Below are positions 1-7,954 of a stretch of 18,889 nt of DNA, one piece after another. The notes beneath the pieces were generated by a model. The model saw only the letters and a program-made list of their open reading frames with translations. It made no database searches and was not told where the DNA came from. The first letter of the stretch is position 1. The number at the start of each line of letters is the position of its first letter. This DNA is from JAFGPJ01 sp964612465 (GTDB lineage Bacteria; Planctomycetota; Phycisphaerae; Sedimentisphaerales; Anaerobacaceae), in assembly GCA_964612465.1 (NCBI GenBank), contig CAZTDF010000074.1, forward strand, positions 1 through 18,889. Reading direction: 5' to 3'. A program made the translations under genes and the position numbers.

Positions 1-789
1 GCGATGTTGAGCTATTTTATCCGGAAAGTTCACGGCAGAGGCGGGCTTGTCAGGCCGAGAGTGGTCATCGCAGTGCCGAGCGGCATTACCGCCGTCGAAC
101 GCAGGGCGGTAATCGATAGTGCCGAACGGGCCGGTGCTCGCAGGGTCTATCTGGTCGATGAACCGATGGCCGCTGGAATCGGTGCCGGACTGCCCATCAC
201 GGATCCAACCGCTTCGATGATTGTCGATATCGGCGGGGGGACAACCGAGGTTGCCATCATGAGTCTGGCCGACATCGCCACTTCCGAGTCGATCCGCATC
301 GGTGGTGACGATATGGATGAAGCGGTAATCAATCATCTCAAGAAGACTTATAACTTGCTAATAGGCGAGGCAAGAGCTGAGAAAGTCAAGATACAGGTCG
401 GCTCTGCCGCTCCGCTGGAAGAGGAATTAACGATGGAAATAGCCGGTAGAGATACCATCTCCGGCCTGCCGAGAAAAATTGTGATAACGAGTGAGGAGAT
501 CCGTGAAGCCCTTCGCGATCCCATCGCCACGATTATTGACACGGTTACGGCAACACTGGAAAAGGCCGAGCCCGAATTGGCCGCGGACCTGATAGACAAC
601 GGCATACACATCTGCGGCGGCGGGTCACTGCTGCGGGGAATGGACACCGTTCTGGCCAACGCAACCGGCCTGAAGGTCCAGATCGTCGATGATCCGCTGA
701 GCAGCGTCGCGCGGGGAACCAGCGTCTATCTGGAAAACCTGGAGTTATGGAAGGATACAATGGACCATAACGAATACGGGTGGGAATGA
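1..789 (+). CDS. mreB: MreB rod-shape actin homologue, 5' end outside the window
   Basis: Actin-like ATPase that forms membrane-bound filaments and positions the elongation machinery for peptidoglycan synthesis. The frame is already open at base 1, and 262 codons are visible. MreB proteins are usually about 340-350 residues, so roughly 80-85 N-terminal residues, including the first phosphate loop, are missing. Numbering from the ATG at base 4, visible family motifs are PSGITAVERRAVIDSA at 25-40, DEPMAAGIGAGLP at 52-64, the second phosphate loop DIGGGTTEVAI at 75-85, and the adenosine motif ICGGGSLLRGM at 203-213, followed by PLSSVARG at 231-238. The C-terminus runs about 20 residues past the usual end in an acidic tail. 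mreC follows after 53 bp, the classical mreBCD order. The identification is secure; the true start cannot be seen. Confidence 0.97.
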   Translation, partial: AMLSYFIRKVHGRGGLVRPRVVIAVPSGITAVERRAVIDSAERAGARRVYLVDEPMAAGIGAGLPITDPTASMIVDIGGGTTEVAIMSLADIATSESIRIGGDDMDEAVINHLKKTYNLLIGEARAEKVKIQVGSAAPLEEELTMEIAGRDTISGLPRKIVITSEEIREALRDPIATIIDTVTATLEKAEPELAADLIDNGIHICGGGSLLRGMDTVLANATGLKVQIVDDPLSSVARGTSVYLENLELWKDTMDHNEYGWE

Positions 790-842
790 TTCGTTGTGGG
801 CGGTGCCTAATACGGATTTCGTAAAACTGACAGCATAGGATT

Positions 843-1637
843 ATGGCAAGGAAGCAAACGAAAGTCTCCAGACGAATGTTATTTACCTGGTTTATGCTGA
901 CCGGGTTTATTTTTCTTTTTGCCCCGCAAAATTTCACGAGTAAATTCCAGCTTGCTTTCGTTCACGTTTTTCGCTGGCCTTTAAGGATCGGCGGCAACTT
1001 GGCGCTGACGGCACAGATACAACAACCGCTTGCGGGCACTGTCAGCCGAAGCGAAAACCAGTATCTCAATTATATTGCCAACCTCGAAGAAACGTTGGCC
1101 CAGGAACGTAAGAACTTTAAAAAGCTGTACGAACTATATAATACGCATGTCTGGGAAGGCACGGGTTTTGCCTTAGCCGATGTCATTACAGCCACTGTCG
1201 ATGGAGCCCGCAACGAGCTGACGATTAACTGTCGTAAAACCACCGGCCTTGCCAAAGGCCAGTTCGTCCTGGGCGACGAAAGTATTATCGGGATGATATC
1301 CGATGTCTTTCCGCAAATATCCAAGGCCGAGGTCGAGCTTGTCACTGATCCTACGTCGAGAATACCCGTAAAGGTAGCGGGATTGAAGAATATAATGAAA
1401 GGCAGCGGCAATAACTCGGCGAAGATCGAGATGGTCAAGAATAAAGTAGAGGTCGGCGAGAATGTTTTTGCCCTAAAAAAGCCCGGGTTCCTGGACGCCC
1501 CGATGATTGTGGGAAAAGTTTCCGAATGCAACAGGAACCAGAAGAATCCTTCGCTTTGGGACATAACAGTCGTGCCGGCGTGTAATATAGAACAGCTCGA
1601 AGACGTAGCCGTGATCATAATGAATCCCCAAAAGTAA
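843..1637 (+). CDS. mreC: MreC cell-shape protein
   Basis: Bitopic inner-membrane protein that links MreB to PBP2 and the periplasmic elongation complex. The 264-residue product has a short basic N-terminus, one membrane segment at about 11-27, a periplasmic coiled-coil stretch at about 69-100, and the MreC beta-barrel core. The core shows the typical run GLAKGQFVLGDESIIGMI at 135-152 and then an ELVTDPTSRIPV stretch at 165-176. Length fits the family (about 270-370). The ATG at 843 follows AGGA (837-840) by only 2 bp, a tight spacing, but there is no better start before the membrane segment. It lies 53 bp after mreB and 28 bp before mreD, so it is probably co-transcribed with them. Identity rests on both sequence character and operon position. 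Confidence 0.93.
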   Translation: MARKQTKVSRRMLFTWFMLTGFIFLFAPQNFTSKFQLAFVHVFRWPLRIGGNLALTAQIQQPLAGTVSRSENQYLNYIANLEETLAQERKNFKKLYELYNTHVWEGTGFALADVITATVDGARNELTINCRKTTGLAKGQFVLGDESIIGMISDVFPQISKAEVELVTDPTSRIPVKVAGLKNIMKGSGNNSAKIEMVKNKVEVGENVFALKKPGFLDAPMIVGKVSECNRNQKNPSLWDITVVPACNIEQLEDVAVIIMNPQK

Positions 1638-1665
1638 CCGCGTTCGGACCTACTGAGGACATGAA

Positions 1666-2157
1666 ATGCGATGGTTTCGGTTTGCATTGCTAATTCTTGC
1701 TGTGACTGTTCTGCAAAAGGGTTTGTTGGCGCGTTGGAGCAGCAAACCTGATTTACTGGTCATCCTTTTAGTATTCTTTGCGATTTACTACAGTACCTCG
1801 GATGCAATCATAAGCTCATTCACAATAGGTTTTGCCGCCGATCTTGTCGGCTCGCCGATGCCGATGGGCCCGCAAATGATTAGTTTCGGTCTGTTCGGCA
1901 CGCTGCTGGCATATCTGCATCGTGTGATAGCGATTAAAAGGATGCCGTATCAGGCTCTTGCGATTTTTCTCACATCGATTCTGATTCACTTGCTGACTCA
2001 CTTGCTGGCGTATTTAACAAAGGGCGAGCCGGTTGCGGCAAATATCTACATCGTTGTTTTCGTAACATCTTTATACTCGAGCATCGTGGGGCCGTTTTTA
2101 TTTTTGCCCTCAGCCTGGTGGATGCGCATAAAAATTAATCGATTCGGCCGACGCTGA
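1666..2157 (+). CDS. mreD: MreD rod-shape membrane protein
   Basis: Small integral membrane protein of the elongasome that works with MreC to activate PBP2/RodA. The 163-residue product is almost entirely hydrophobic with about five predicted membrane segments, beginning at residues 5-22, and ends in a basic tail, as is typical for MreD. The conserved stretch GFAADLVGSPMPMGPQMISF at 55-74 matches the family's DLxxGxPxG region. The start ATG at 1666 has a good ribosome-binding site, GAGGA at 1655-1659, six bases upstream. A second ATG at 1661 is out of frame. It sits between mreC and PBP2 as in the classical mreBCD-mrdA order. MreD sequences diverge greatly, so the call leans partly on position. 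Confidence 0.9.
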   Translation: MRWFRFALLILAVTVLQKGLLARWSSKPDLLVILLVFFAIYYSTSDAIISSFTIGFAADLVGSPMPMGPQMISFGLFGTLLAYLHRVIAIKRMPYQALAIFLTSILIHLLTHLLAYLTKGEPVAANIYIVVFVTSLYSSIVGPFLFLPSAWWMRIKINRFGRR

Positions 2158-2239
2158 CAACGGTGTGCTGCAAATTGCAATAGTGAAACGCCGATAGGCA
2201 TGAACCGTAAAAATAACGACAGAGAACTAATGGCCGAAT

Positions 2240-4369
2240 ATGTATAACAGGCGAGTCAAAATATTTGTGATTTTCAGTTTGCTGCTTCTGGCGGTCTGCT
2301 TGCTCCGCCTGGCACAGATGCAGTTGCTGACTGCCTCTTCCGTCCAGCATGAAATAGCACAATTAAAGCTTGAAAGGGGACAATCCAGACAGCTTCAGAC
2401 CATCAGGGGAAGAATCCTCGACCGCAAAGGCGAGGTATTGGCCATGGATGAAGCCCGATTCTGGGTGCATATCAATTATGATCTCAGCTCTTTCCTGGAT
2501 GAACGCCTGCGCAAGGCGATGCTCGCTGGGGCTGCTGACAGTCGCGATGCTGATGTCGCGGTGGCCAAAGTGGACGAGGAAATCCGTGAAAAGCTTGAGG
2601 ATTTACAGCTCATAATTGAGAAGTGCGCGCAATTCAAGGCGGTGGAGCCATCGGTGATATGGGACGAGATTCAAAAAATCAACGATTATGTCTGGGGCCA
2701 GCGAATGTTCCAGGCATGGCGAAAAAACTTCCCGAAATCCGAAGTCTTTGAAAAATATGACAGTATAGTCAGCATCCCGTTTCCTGAAGCAATCGCTGAT
2801 TTTAAGGCAAAGCAGCCCAATCCGAACATAAGGGTCGAGCTTGCGAGCAAAATTGACATCCTGGAAATGCATAAGGACTGGCCGTTACTGGAGCTGAAAA
2901 CCGACGATGATGTTTTCGCCGCCCAGTTGGAATTCATGGACACTGAGGGACTGCACATCTTGCCGAAGGGCCACCGATTCTATCCATACGGTTCCGTTGC
3001 CGCCCAGACAATCGGCTGGGTAGGTCCGGCGACACAACAACAGGATAAGGAGCTTTTCGCCGACGACGAATTGCTGAGCTATCTGGAAGGAGAAGTATGC
3101 GGACGGGAAGATGGAGTTGAGTATGTTTGCGAGACCGTCCTTCGAGGCAGACGGGGCGAACTTAGTCACGATATTGACGGACAACTTACAAGCCGTACAG
3201 AGACTCAATTCGGCAAGGACGTTACGCTAACGCTGGATATCGAGCTGCAGCAGAGAATTGAAAACTACCTGACCGGCTACCCGCACGACCCGAATTGCGG
3301 ACCCGGGATGTCGGCTGTTGTCATTGAGGTCGGGACCGGTGACATACTCGCACTGGTTTCACTGCCGCTTTATGATCTGAACCGTGCCCGGTACGACTAT
3401 GATGATTTGGTTGCCGATACCAATAAGCCGCTTATCAATCGGGCGATTAATAAGCAGTATCCGCCCGGTTCGGTTGTTAAACCGTTAATTCTCATCGCCG
3501 GCCTCGAAACCGGCGCGATAACCCCCGAAGACGAGATCGAATGTCTCGCACAAGCGGCCCCGTTTGGATGGCCCAATTGCTTGATCTATCGACGATACAG
3601 GGGCGGACACAGCAGCCGGTGGACCAACAACGCTCGCAATGCCATCAAGGGCAGTTGTAATATCTATTTTTCACACCTCGCCGACAAAATCGAGCCTGTG
3701 GATTTGCAGCGGTGGCTCTATGCATTCGGCTTTGGACAGCACGTACTTTCCCTGTCACCTTCACTTACCTCAGCGGCCGGAACCGAACTCGACAGAAATT
3801 TTCGCCAGTCGTTCGGTGTAATATCAAGCGGTTTTGTCAGGGGCAAGATCCTAAGCTTTGAAGATGTGCCCCCGCTGAGGAATCGGGAGAGAAGATATTT
3901 CGGTATCGGCCAGGGCGACCTGCGTGTCACGCCTCTACAGGTCGCAAATTTAATGGCTGCTATTGCTCGGGGCGGCATCTACAAGCGGCCGAGGTTGATA
4001 AAGGAGTCTGGAAATTACGAGGGCACGGACCTCGGTGTCTCGCTCGGAACTTTGGCCGTCATATATGACGGTATGAATGCAGTTGTCAACGAGGCCGGAG
4101 GTACGGCTCACACTCAATTCGGACCATTCTTAGGCACCCTTGCTGCCGAGGATGTGATAGCTTACGGGAAAACCGGCTCGACGGAAAGGCCAGAGCATGC
4201 CTGGTTCGGAGGCTTCGCCCAGGACAGCGCGGCACGCAAAATCGCAATCGCTGTCGTCGTCGAAGGAGGCCAGCACGGCTCATGGGACGCCGCACCCCTG
4301 GCCCGTAACATAATCCAACTCTGCATCGAAGCAGGGTACATCGGCAAATCCATCCTGACAGCGGAATAG
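2240..4369 (+). CDS. mrdA: Penicillin-binding protein 2, elongation-specific transpeptidase
   Basis: Class B PBP that cross-links peptidoglycan stems during side-wall growth, anchored in the inner membrane with its catalytic domain in the periplasm. One membrane segment lies at 8-26, followed by the class B hallmark RGRILDRKGEVLA at 56-68. The transpeptidase domain shows all three active-site motifs: SVVK at 411-414 with nucleophile S411, SCN at 472-474, and KTGS at 644-647. At 709 residues it is longer than E. coli PBP2 (633 aa, nucleophile Ser330). The extra length lies mainly before the catalytic domain, in a charged helical stretch at about 83-235. Location after mreD favours PBP2 over FtsI; a separate FtsI is present at 10482-12170. 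No rodA follows. A weak purine stretch precedes the ATG. An ATG at 2230 is closed by a stop after five codons. Confidence 0.95.
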   Translation: MYNRRVKIFVIFSLLLLAVCLLRLAQMQLLTASSVQHEIAQLKLERGQSRQLQTIRGRILDRKGEVLAMDEARFWVHINYDLSSFLDERLRKAMLAGAADSRDADVAVAKVDEEIREKLEDLQLIIEKCAQFKAVEPSVIWDEIQKINDYVWGQRMFQAWRKNFPKSEVFEKYDSIVSIPFPEAIADFKAKQPNPNIRVELASKIDILEMHKDWPLLELKTDDDVFAAQLEFMDTEGLHILPKGHRFYPYGSVAAQTIGWVGPATQQQDKELFADDELLSYLEGEVCGREDGVEYVCETVLRGRRGELSHDIDGQLTSRTETQFGKDVTLTLDIELQQRIENYLTGYPHDPNCGPGMSAVVIEVGTGDILALVSLPLYDLNRARYDYDDLVADTNKPLINRAINKQYPPGSVVKPLILIAGLETGAITPEDEIECLAQAAPFGWPNCLIYRRYRGGHSSRWTNNARNAIKGSCNIYFSHLADKIEPVDLQRWLYAFGFGQHVLSLSPSLTSAAGTELDRNFRQSFGVISSGFVRGKILSFEDVPPLRNRERRYFGIGQGDLRVTPLQVANLMAAIARGGIYKRPRLIKESGNYEGTDLGVSLGTLAVIYDGMNAVVNEAGGTAHTQFGPFLGTLAAEDVIAYGKTGSTERPEHAWFGGFAQDSAARKIAIAVVVEGGQHGSWDAAPLARNIIQLCIEAGYIGKSILTAE

Positions 4370-4414
4370 GACTCCGCAGGACGCCTTACGGTGCTGCTTA
4401 CAGCCGATGCCTCG

Positions 4415-5035
4415 TCAGTCGAAATAAGCAGGCAATTCGTCCCGCCGGTAGTACTCAAACATCTTCGCTATCTGTTCCGGGAGAATCTTCGTAATCGACA
4501 GCTCCGGCAGGTTGCTTTCCTCAAAGAACGCCACCTGCTCTGTCTCAGAGCTTGTCGTCGCCTGACCTCCTGTGATTTCACAAATGAAGAACAGCTTATA
4601 AATATGATAATGCATCAGGGGCTTGTGAGGGTGTTTGCCCCGGTCATATATGGCTGCCAGACGCTTTGCTTTGACACGAAATCCAGACTCCTCCCGCACC
4701 TCCCGTTCCACGCTCTGAGAGGGGCTCTCTCCGACATCGGCCCATCCCCCCGGCAGCGCCCACTTTCCATCCGACCGTTCTTTTACAAGCAGGATCTTGC
4801 TGCCCTTAAATGCAGCGCCACGTACATCCACCTTCGGCGTCGCATAATCCTTCTCACGTACGAACAAATCCAGCACATCCTCGATTTTCACGTTGGCTTG
4901 CTCGGCCAGCATCTCGGCCGCTATCTGACGTATCTGCTCGTATCGCTCCCGGTCAAACAGATCCTGCGCATAAGTCAATCCGTTCTGAGACAGCGCCTGT
5001 AACTGCTTCGCCCACTTCAACCACTTTGGTTCCAT
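4415..5035 (-). CDS. Nudix hydrolase with Nudix_hydro_N-type N-terminal domain
   Basis: Predicted Mg-dependent pyrophosphohydrolase of nucleoside diphosphates linked to another moiety. The Nudix box is perfect: G97, E103, then REVREESGF at 111-119, matching GX5EX7REUXEEXGU. The first 65 residues (WLKWAKQLQALSQNGLTY at 5-22, DRERYEQIRQIAAEM at 28-42) resemble the N-terminal domain PF12535. That domain is known from Bacillus CDP-choline pyrophosphatase and ADP-ribose pyrophosphatase-type enzymes, and this suggests such a substrate but does not prove it. The 206-residue length fits. The gene is transcribed against both neighbours: its end is 45 bp from the end of mrdA, and its start is 175 bp from the next gene, so it has its own promoter in 5036-5210. 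No functional tie to cell-wall synthesis is evident. Confidence 0.9.
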   Translation of the reverse strand: MEPKWLKWAKQLQALSQNGLTYAQDLFDRERYEQIRQIAAEMLAEQANVKIEDVLDLFVREKDYATPKVDVRGAAFKGSKILLVKERSDGKWALPGGWADVGESPSQSVEREVREESGFRVKAKRLAAIYDRGKHPHKPLMHYHIYKLFFICEITGGQATTSSETEQVAFFEESNLPELSITKILPEQIAKMFEYYRRDELPAYFD

Positions 5036-5196
5036 ATTCTAATCCCGATAGTGACACTTCTAATAGTATGATTTAAATCCAAAGAAATAATTGAAAATCA
5101 ACCATCCATCAATCATAATTGACACGAAATGGACGAACAAGAGGAAAAACAAGCAGAGGCGAAAAGAAGCCTTCTTGTTGTCAATATTCAAAATCG

Positions 5197-5203
5197 AAAG
5201 GAG
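5197..5203 (+). promoter_or_regulatory. Ribosome-binding site fixing the start of the zinc-ribbon/DUF4190 gene
   Basis: AAAGGAG lies seven bases before the ATG at 5211. The frame stays open upstream to 5091, but the extra 40 codons are rich in Lys, Arg and Asn, have no such site, and precede a conserved MYCTKCG zinc-ribbon start. The start is therefore 5211. Confidence 0.8.
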
Positions 5204-5210
5204 AAATCGA

Positions 5211-6305
5211 ATGTACTGTACAAAATGTGGAACACAAAATCCGGATAATGTCCAGGTGTGTCACGCCTGTGGCGCAGTATTAATATCATCTTCAGCACAA
5301 GATCCGGGTATCGGCGTTAAAAGCAGCGGCATGGCTATCGCTGCATTAGTTCTTGGTATCCTGAGTATTTTTACCTGTGCCCTTACAGCAATACCGGCAA
5401 TAATCCTCGGGATTGTTAGCCTGGTGAGAATTGAAAAAAGCGGCGGCAGCTTAACCGGCAGGGGTTTTGCTATCGCGGGAATCGTCGTTCCAGCCGTTAC
5501 GTTGCCTTTAATAGCACTGCTGATGGGAATTATGATGCCGGCTTTGGCCAGGACAAGACAATTAGCGTTCCGAATGGTTTGCGCGACGAATCTATCCGGT
5601 ATTGGCAAGACAATGCTGATCTATGCCAACGATTACGAGGATGAGTTGCCTCGTGCCGGTGGTAAAAACAGCACATGGAGTAAGAATATACCCAACTGGC
5701 AGGCGAGTAATAGATATGCTGCCTACGGCATGAAAGCCGATGGCACCGGCGGTCAGGCGAATATCTCATCCTGCTTTTATCTTCTGGTCAAGTATGTCGA
5801 GGTGACGCCTAAGTCGTTTATCTGCAAAGGCGATGTCGGGGCTACAGAATTTAGACCCTTCGATGAGGGTGCAGGCAACATGGAAATGATTGACCTGTGG
5901 GATTTCGGCATAGAGCCGTCAAAGCATTGCAGCTACTCTTATCATATGCCATTTGGTCAGTACGCTCTAACGACATCGAGCGAACCCGGCTTAGCTGTTG
6001 CTGCCGACAGGAATCCGTGGATGGATTCTCCCGGTGCAAGCGCCAAAGACATAAGCCTCTTCAATCCTGACGGCGGCAGAATGGCAGTAAGGGCCGGTAA
6101 TGCTATTGCCCACCAGGAAGATGCACAAAACGTGTTGTTCCTGGACATCCATGTCGCCCAGGAAAAACGCTCGTTCTGCGGCATTAACGATGACAATATC
6201 TACACGTTTTGGGATGGAGGAGACATAAGGATAGGTGCCACCCCGACAATTGGAAGTGAGCCTCAGGACAGATTGGATTCGTTGCTGGTGCACGATGGGT
6301 CATAG
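5211..6305 (+). CDS. Zinc-ribbon/DUF4190 membrane protein with pilin-like (H-X9-DG-type) C-terminal domain
   Basis: Membrane protein of unknown role, 364 residues. Modules in order: a four-cysteine zinc ribbon (C3, C6, C17, C20); a DUF4190-type pair of membrane segments at about 39-75 and 86-110; then a region like that which follows the N-terminal helix in planctomycete pilin-like proteins of the DUF1559/H-X9-DG type, with LARTRQLAFRMVCATNLSGI at 112-131 and KTMLIYANDYEDELP at 133-147. Near the end, NVLFLDIHVAQEKRSFCG at 307-324 resembles the family's DGHV signature, but the DG is replaced by DI. The cytoplasmic zinc ribbon is odd for an exported pilin, so this is probably a membrane-anchored descendant rather than a pilus subunit. 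The first 20 codons closely match those of the next gene at DNA level. Function is not known. Confidence 0.85.
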   Translation: MYCTKCGTQNPDNVQVCHACGAVLISSSAQDPGIGVKSSGMAIAALVLGILSIFTCALTAIPAIILGIVSLVRIEKSGGSLTGRGFAIAGIVVPAVTLPLIALLMGIMMPALARTRQLAFRMVCATNLSGIGKTMLIYANDYEDELPRAGGKNSTWSKNIPNWQASNRYAAYGMKADGTGGQANISSCFYLLVKYVEVTPKSFICKGDVGATEFRPFDEGAGNMEMIDLWDFGIEPSKHCSYSYHMPFGQYALTTSSEPGLAVAADRNPWMDSPGASAKDISLFNPDGGRMAVRAGNAIAHQEDAQNVLFLDIHVAQEKRSFCGINDDNIYTFWDGGDIRIGATPTIGSEPQDRLDSLLVHDGS

Positions 6306-6424
6306 TTTAGCATCAGAAATACCTCCTGTGCCGTGACGTCATAGGTGATGGTATTGACTAACACGGCGTAAGAAGAATTGCGGAATTGATAAACTAAAGA
6401 GATCAAAGCGATGGGATAGCCAAC

Positions 6425-7954
6425 ATGGACTGTCCAAAATGCGGAACACAAAATTCGGGGGCTGCTCAAGTATGTGGCTCATGCGGCCACGTTCTGATGT
6501 ATTCCGAAAATGGGAAACGAAAACCAAGAGCCAAGACAAGTAAAAGTACTGTTTCTGCAATATTACTTGCGGGACTGTCGCTGTTTTTGACTGTTTTTGT
6601 CAGGCCTACTTTGGCTTTCATCGCAGCATTTTCGGGTTTGTTGCTTCTGATTATTTCCATTTTTCAGACAATAAGAGGAAATAAGAAACTGACTGCCAAA
6701 CGCATTGTGCTCGGCGTTTTCATTATATTAGAGATGATTCTTCTGACTTTTTGGCGAATTGATGCCGCACCTATTCCCAACGATTACACTATCCTTGATT
6801 TGAGGTCTGCCGCACCATTTTGGTATGGGACATATAATCTGCTTAACAGCCTTGCCGACAAGAGCGACGACCTGACGGATGCACCGGCAATTGGATTGTC
6901 CTCAGAGGATGTAGAGAATCTGGAAGAAATCAAAAAGATCTTCAAAGAAAAGGATTTGCAGACGATTTCGCGGCAGCTTCAAGCTCATGACGATGAGATT
7001 CTTTCAATGTGGCAAAATTCCGGAAAAGGAAGATACGTTTTATCTAAGTTGGCTGTGTTTCCCGAGATTGCAGACCTGTCGGAACCGGATTTAGGAGATT
7101 ATAGACTTCAATGGGCGAAGAATTTCAGACGTCTAATCTTTCTGCATCGGGCATACATTTGCCTGCAAAGCTGTCATGGTGATAAGGGAGCTGCAATAGA
7201 CGAACTGATAAAATTAGATTCGATTATAAAAAAGATGAGTTTGAATGCTCGTTCGCTGATATATAAGTTGGTATGCCTTGCCTGTTTTCAAATCAACATT
7301 GAGACGGCGAACTTTATCATCAATAATCCGGAAATTCCCAATGAAAAAATTTTAGTATTAAAGCAGCGTATGATCCCTTTTTCAGATGACCATGTTTCAC
7401 TTCGAAATCCGATAATTTTCGAATATCTCACATTCAGAAATGAGTTAAGAAAATTAACTTGTGAACCTCGTTTCAGATATTCATATTTTTCTCCACTTAA
7501 ATTGAATTCCACGCTAAGGTTATACAGAAATTTCTGTGATAAATGGATCGACGCTTCAGAACATCGAGCAGCAGGCGAAAGATTCAGAGTTTGGCCCATT
7601 CTCTATCCAAATATGCCGGTACAAATGGGTTTCGAAAGTAAGCTGCCGTGGTACTACAAGACATACAATCCTGCTGGTTCCTACGTTGCCTACATCCTAA
7701 CGCCTGCAGCGGAAAAAGTACTTGAAATAAGAACTAAGCGGCAAGTACATTCCGATTTGCTCCAGATCGTATTGGACAAGAGGCTGGGCAAAGAAGTCAG
7801 TCTGAAGGCCCGTGCTTATGTTGACGAATATGTTATTGACGTTGAGAATAAGAAGATTTTCAGTCCCGGGCCCGATGGCAAGCCCGGTACTAAGGACGAT
7901 ATAATTCTGTGGATTAATCCAGAGGTATTGCATGTCAACTCAGGGGAGAAGTAA
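6425..7954 (+). CDS. Zinc-ribbon membrane protein with large unrecognised C-terminal domain
   Basis: Unknown function, 509 residues. A zinc ribbon (C3, C6, C17, C20) nearly identical in layout to that of the upstream gene is followed by a basic linker, hydrophobic segments at about 43-83 and 94-110 in the place of a DUF4190 unit, and then a domain of about 400 residues. That domain opens with PIPNDYTILDLRSA (116-129) just after the membrane. It is largely alpha-helical in character and ends with FSPGPDGKPGTKDDI (about 479-493). That last motif resembles the calcium-binding loop of GspG-type pseudopilins. The C-terminal domain is shared end to end with the next gene, whose start lies inside this one. 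The base composition of 7200-7560 is clearly more AT-rich than the flanking mre genes. GGGA eight bases before the ATG is a modest ribosome-binding site. Confidence 0.82.
   Translation: MDCPKCGTQNSGAAQVCGSCGHVLMYSENGKRKPRAKTSKSTVSAILLAGLSLFLTVFVRPTLAFIAAFSGLLLLIISIFQTIRGNKKLTAKRIVLGVFIILEMILLTFWRIDAAPIPNDYTILDLRSAAPFWYGTYNLLNSLADKSDDLTDAPAIGLSSEDVENLEEIKKIFKEKDLQTISRQLQAHDDEILSMWQNSGKGRYVLSKLAVFPEIADLSEPDLGDYRLQWAKNFRRLIFLHRAYICLQSCHGDKGAAIDELIKLDSIIKKMSLNARSLIYKLVCLACFQINIETANFIINNPEIPNEKILVLKQRMIPFSDDHVSLRNPIIFEYLTFRNELRKLTCEPRFRYSYFSPLKLNSTLRLYRNFCDKWIDASEHRAAGERFRVWPILYPNMPVQMGFESKLPWYYKTYNPAGSYVAYILTPAAEKVLEIRTKRQVHSDLLQIVLDKRLGKEVSLKARAYVDEYVIDVENKKIFSPGPDGKPGTKDDIILWINPEVLHVNSGEK

Noticed and set aside
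4391..5002. Plus-strand ORF of 203 codons opposite the Nudix gene
   Set aside because: The minus frame has a perfect Nudix box; the plus frame has no recognisable features and is its antisense shadow.
5119..5147. TTGACA as a -35 box for the gene at 5211
   Set aside because: The bases at the expected -10 position are purine-rich and do not resemble TATAAT.
5091..5210. Upstream extension of the gene at 5211 by 40 codons
   Set aside because: No ribosome-binding site there, atypical Lys/Asn-rich sequence, and an excellent AAAGGAG site directly before the MYCTKCG start.
6263..6313. Minus-strand mini-ORF with a perfect AGGAGGT site (16 codons)
   Set aside because: It lies mostly antisense to the end of the gene at 5211, is very short, and has no other support; probably chance.
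6330..6367. TGACGTCA palindrome and GCCGTG/CACGGC arms between two genes, as operator or terminator
   Set aside because: Short arms, a 26-nt loop and no T-run; such short palindromes are expected by chance.
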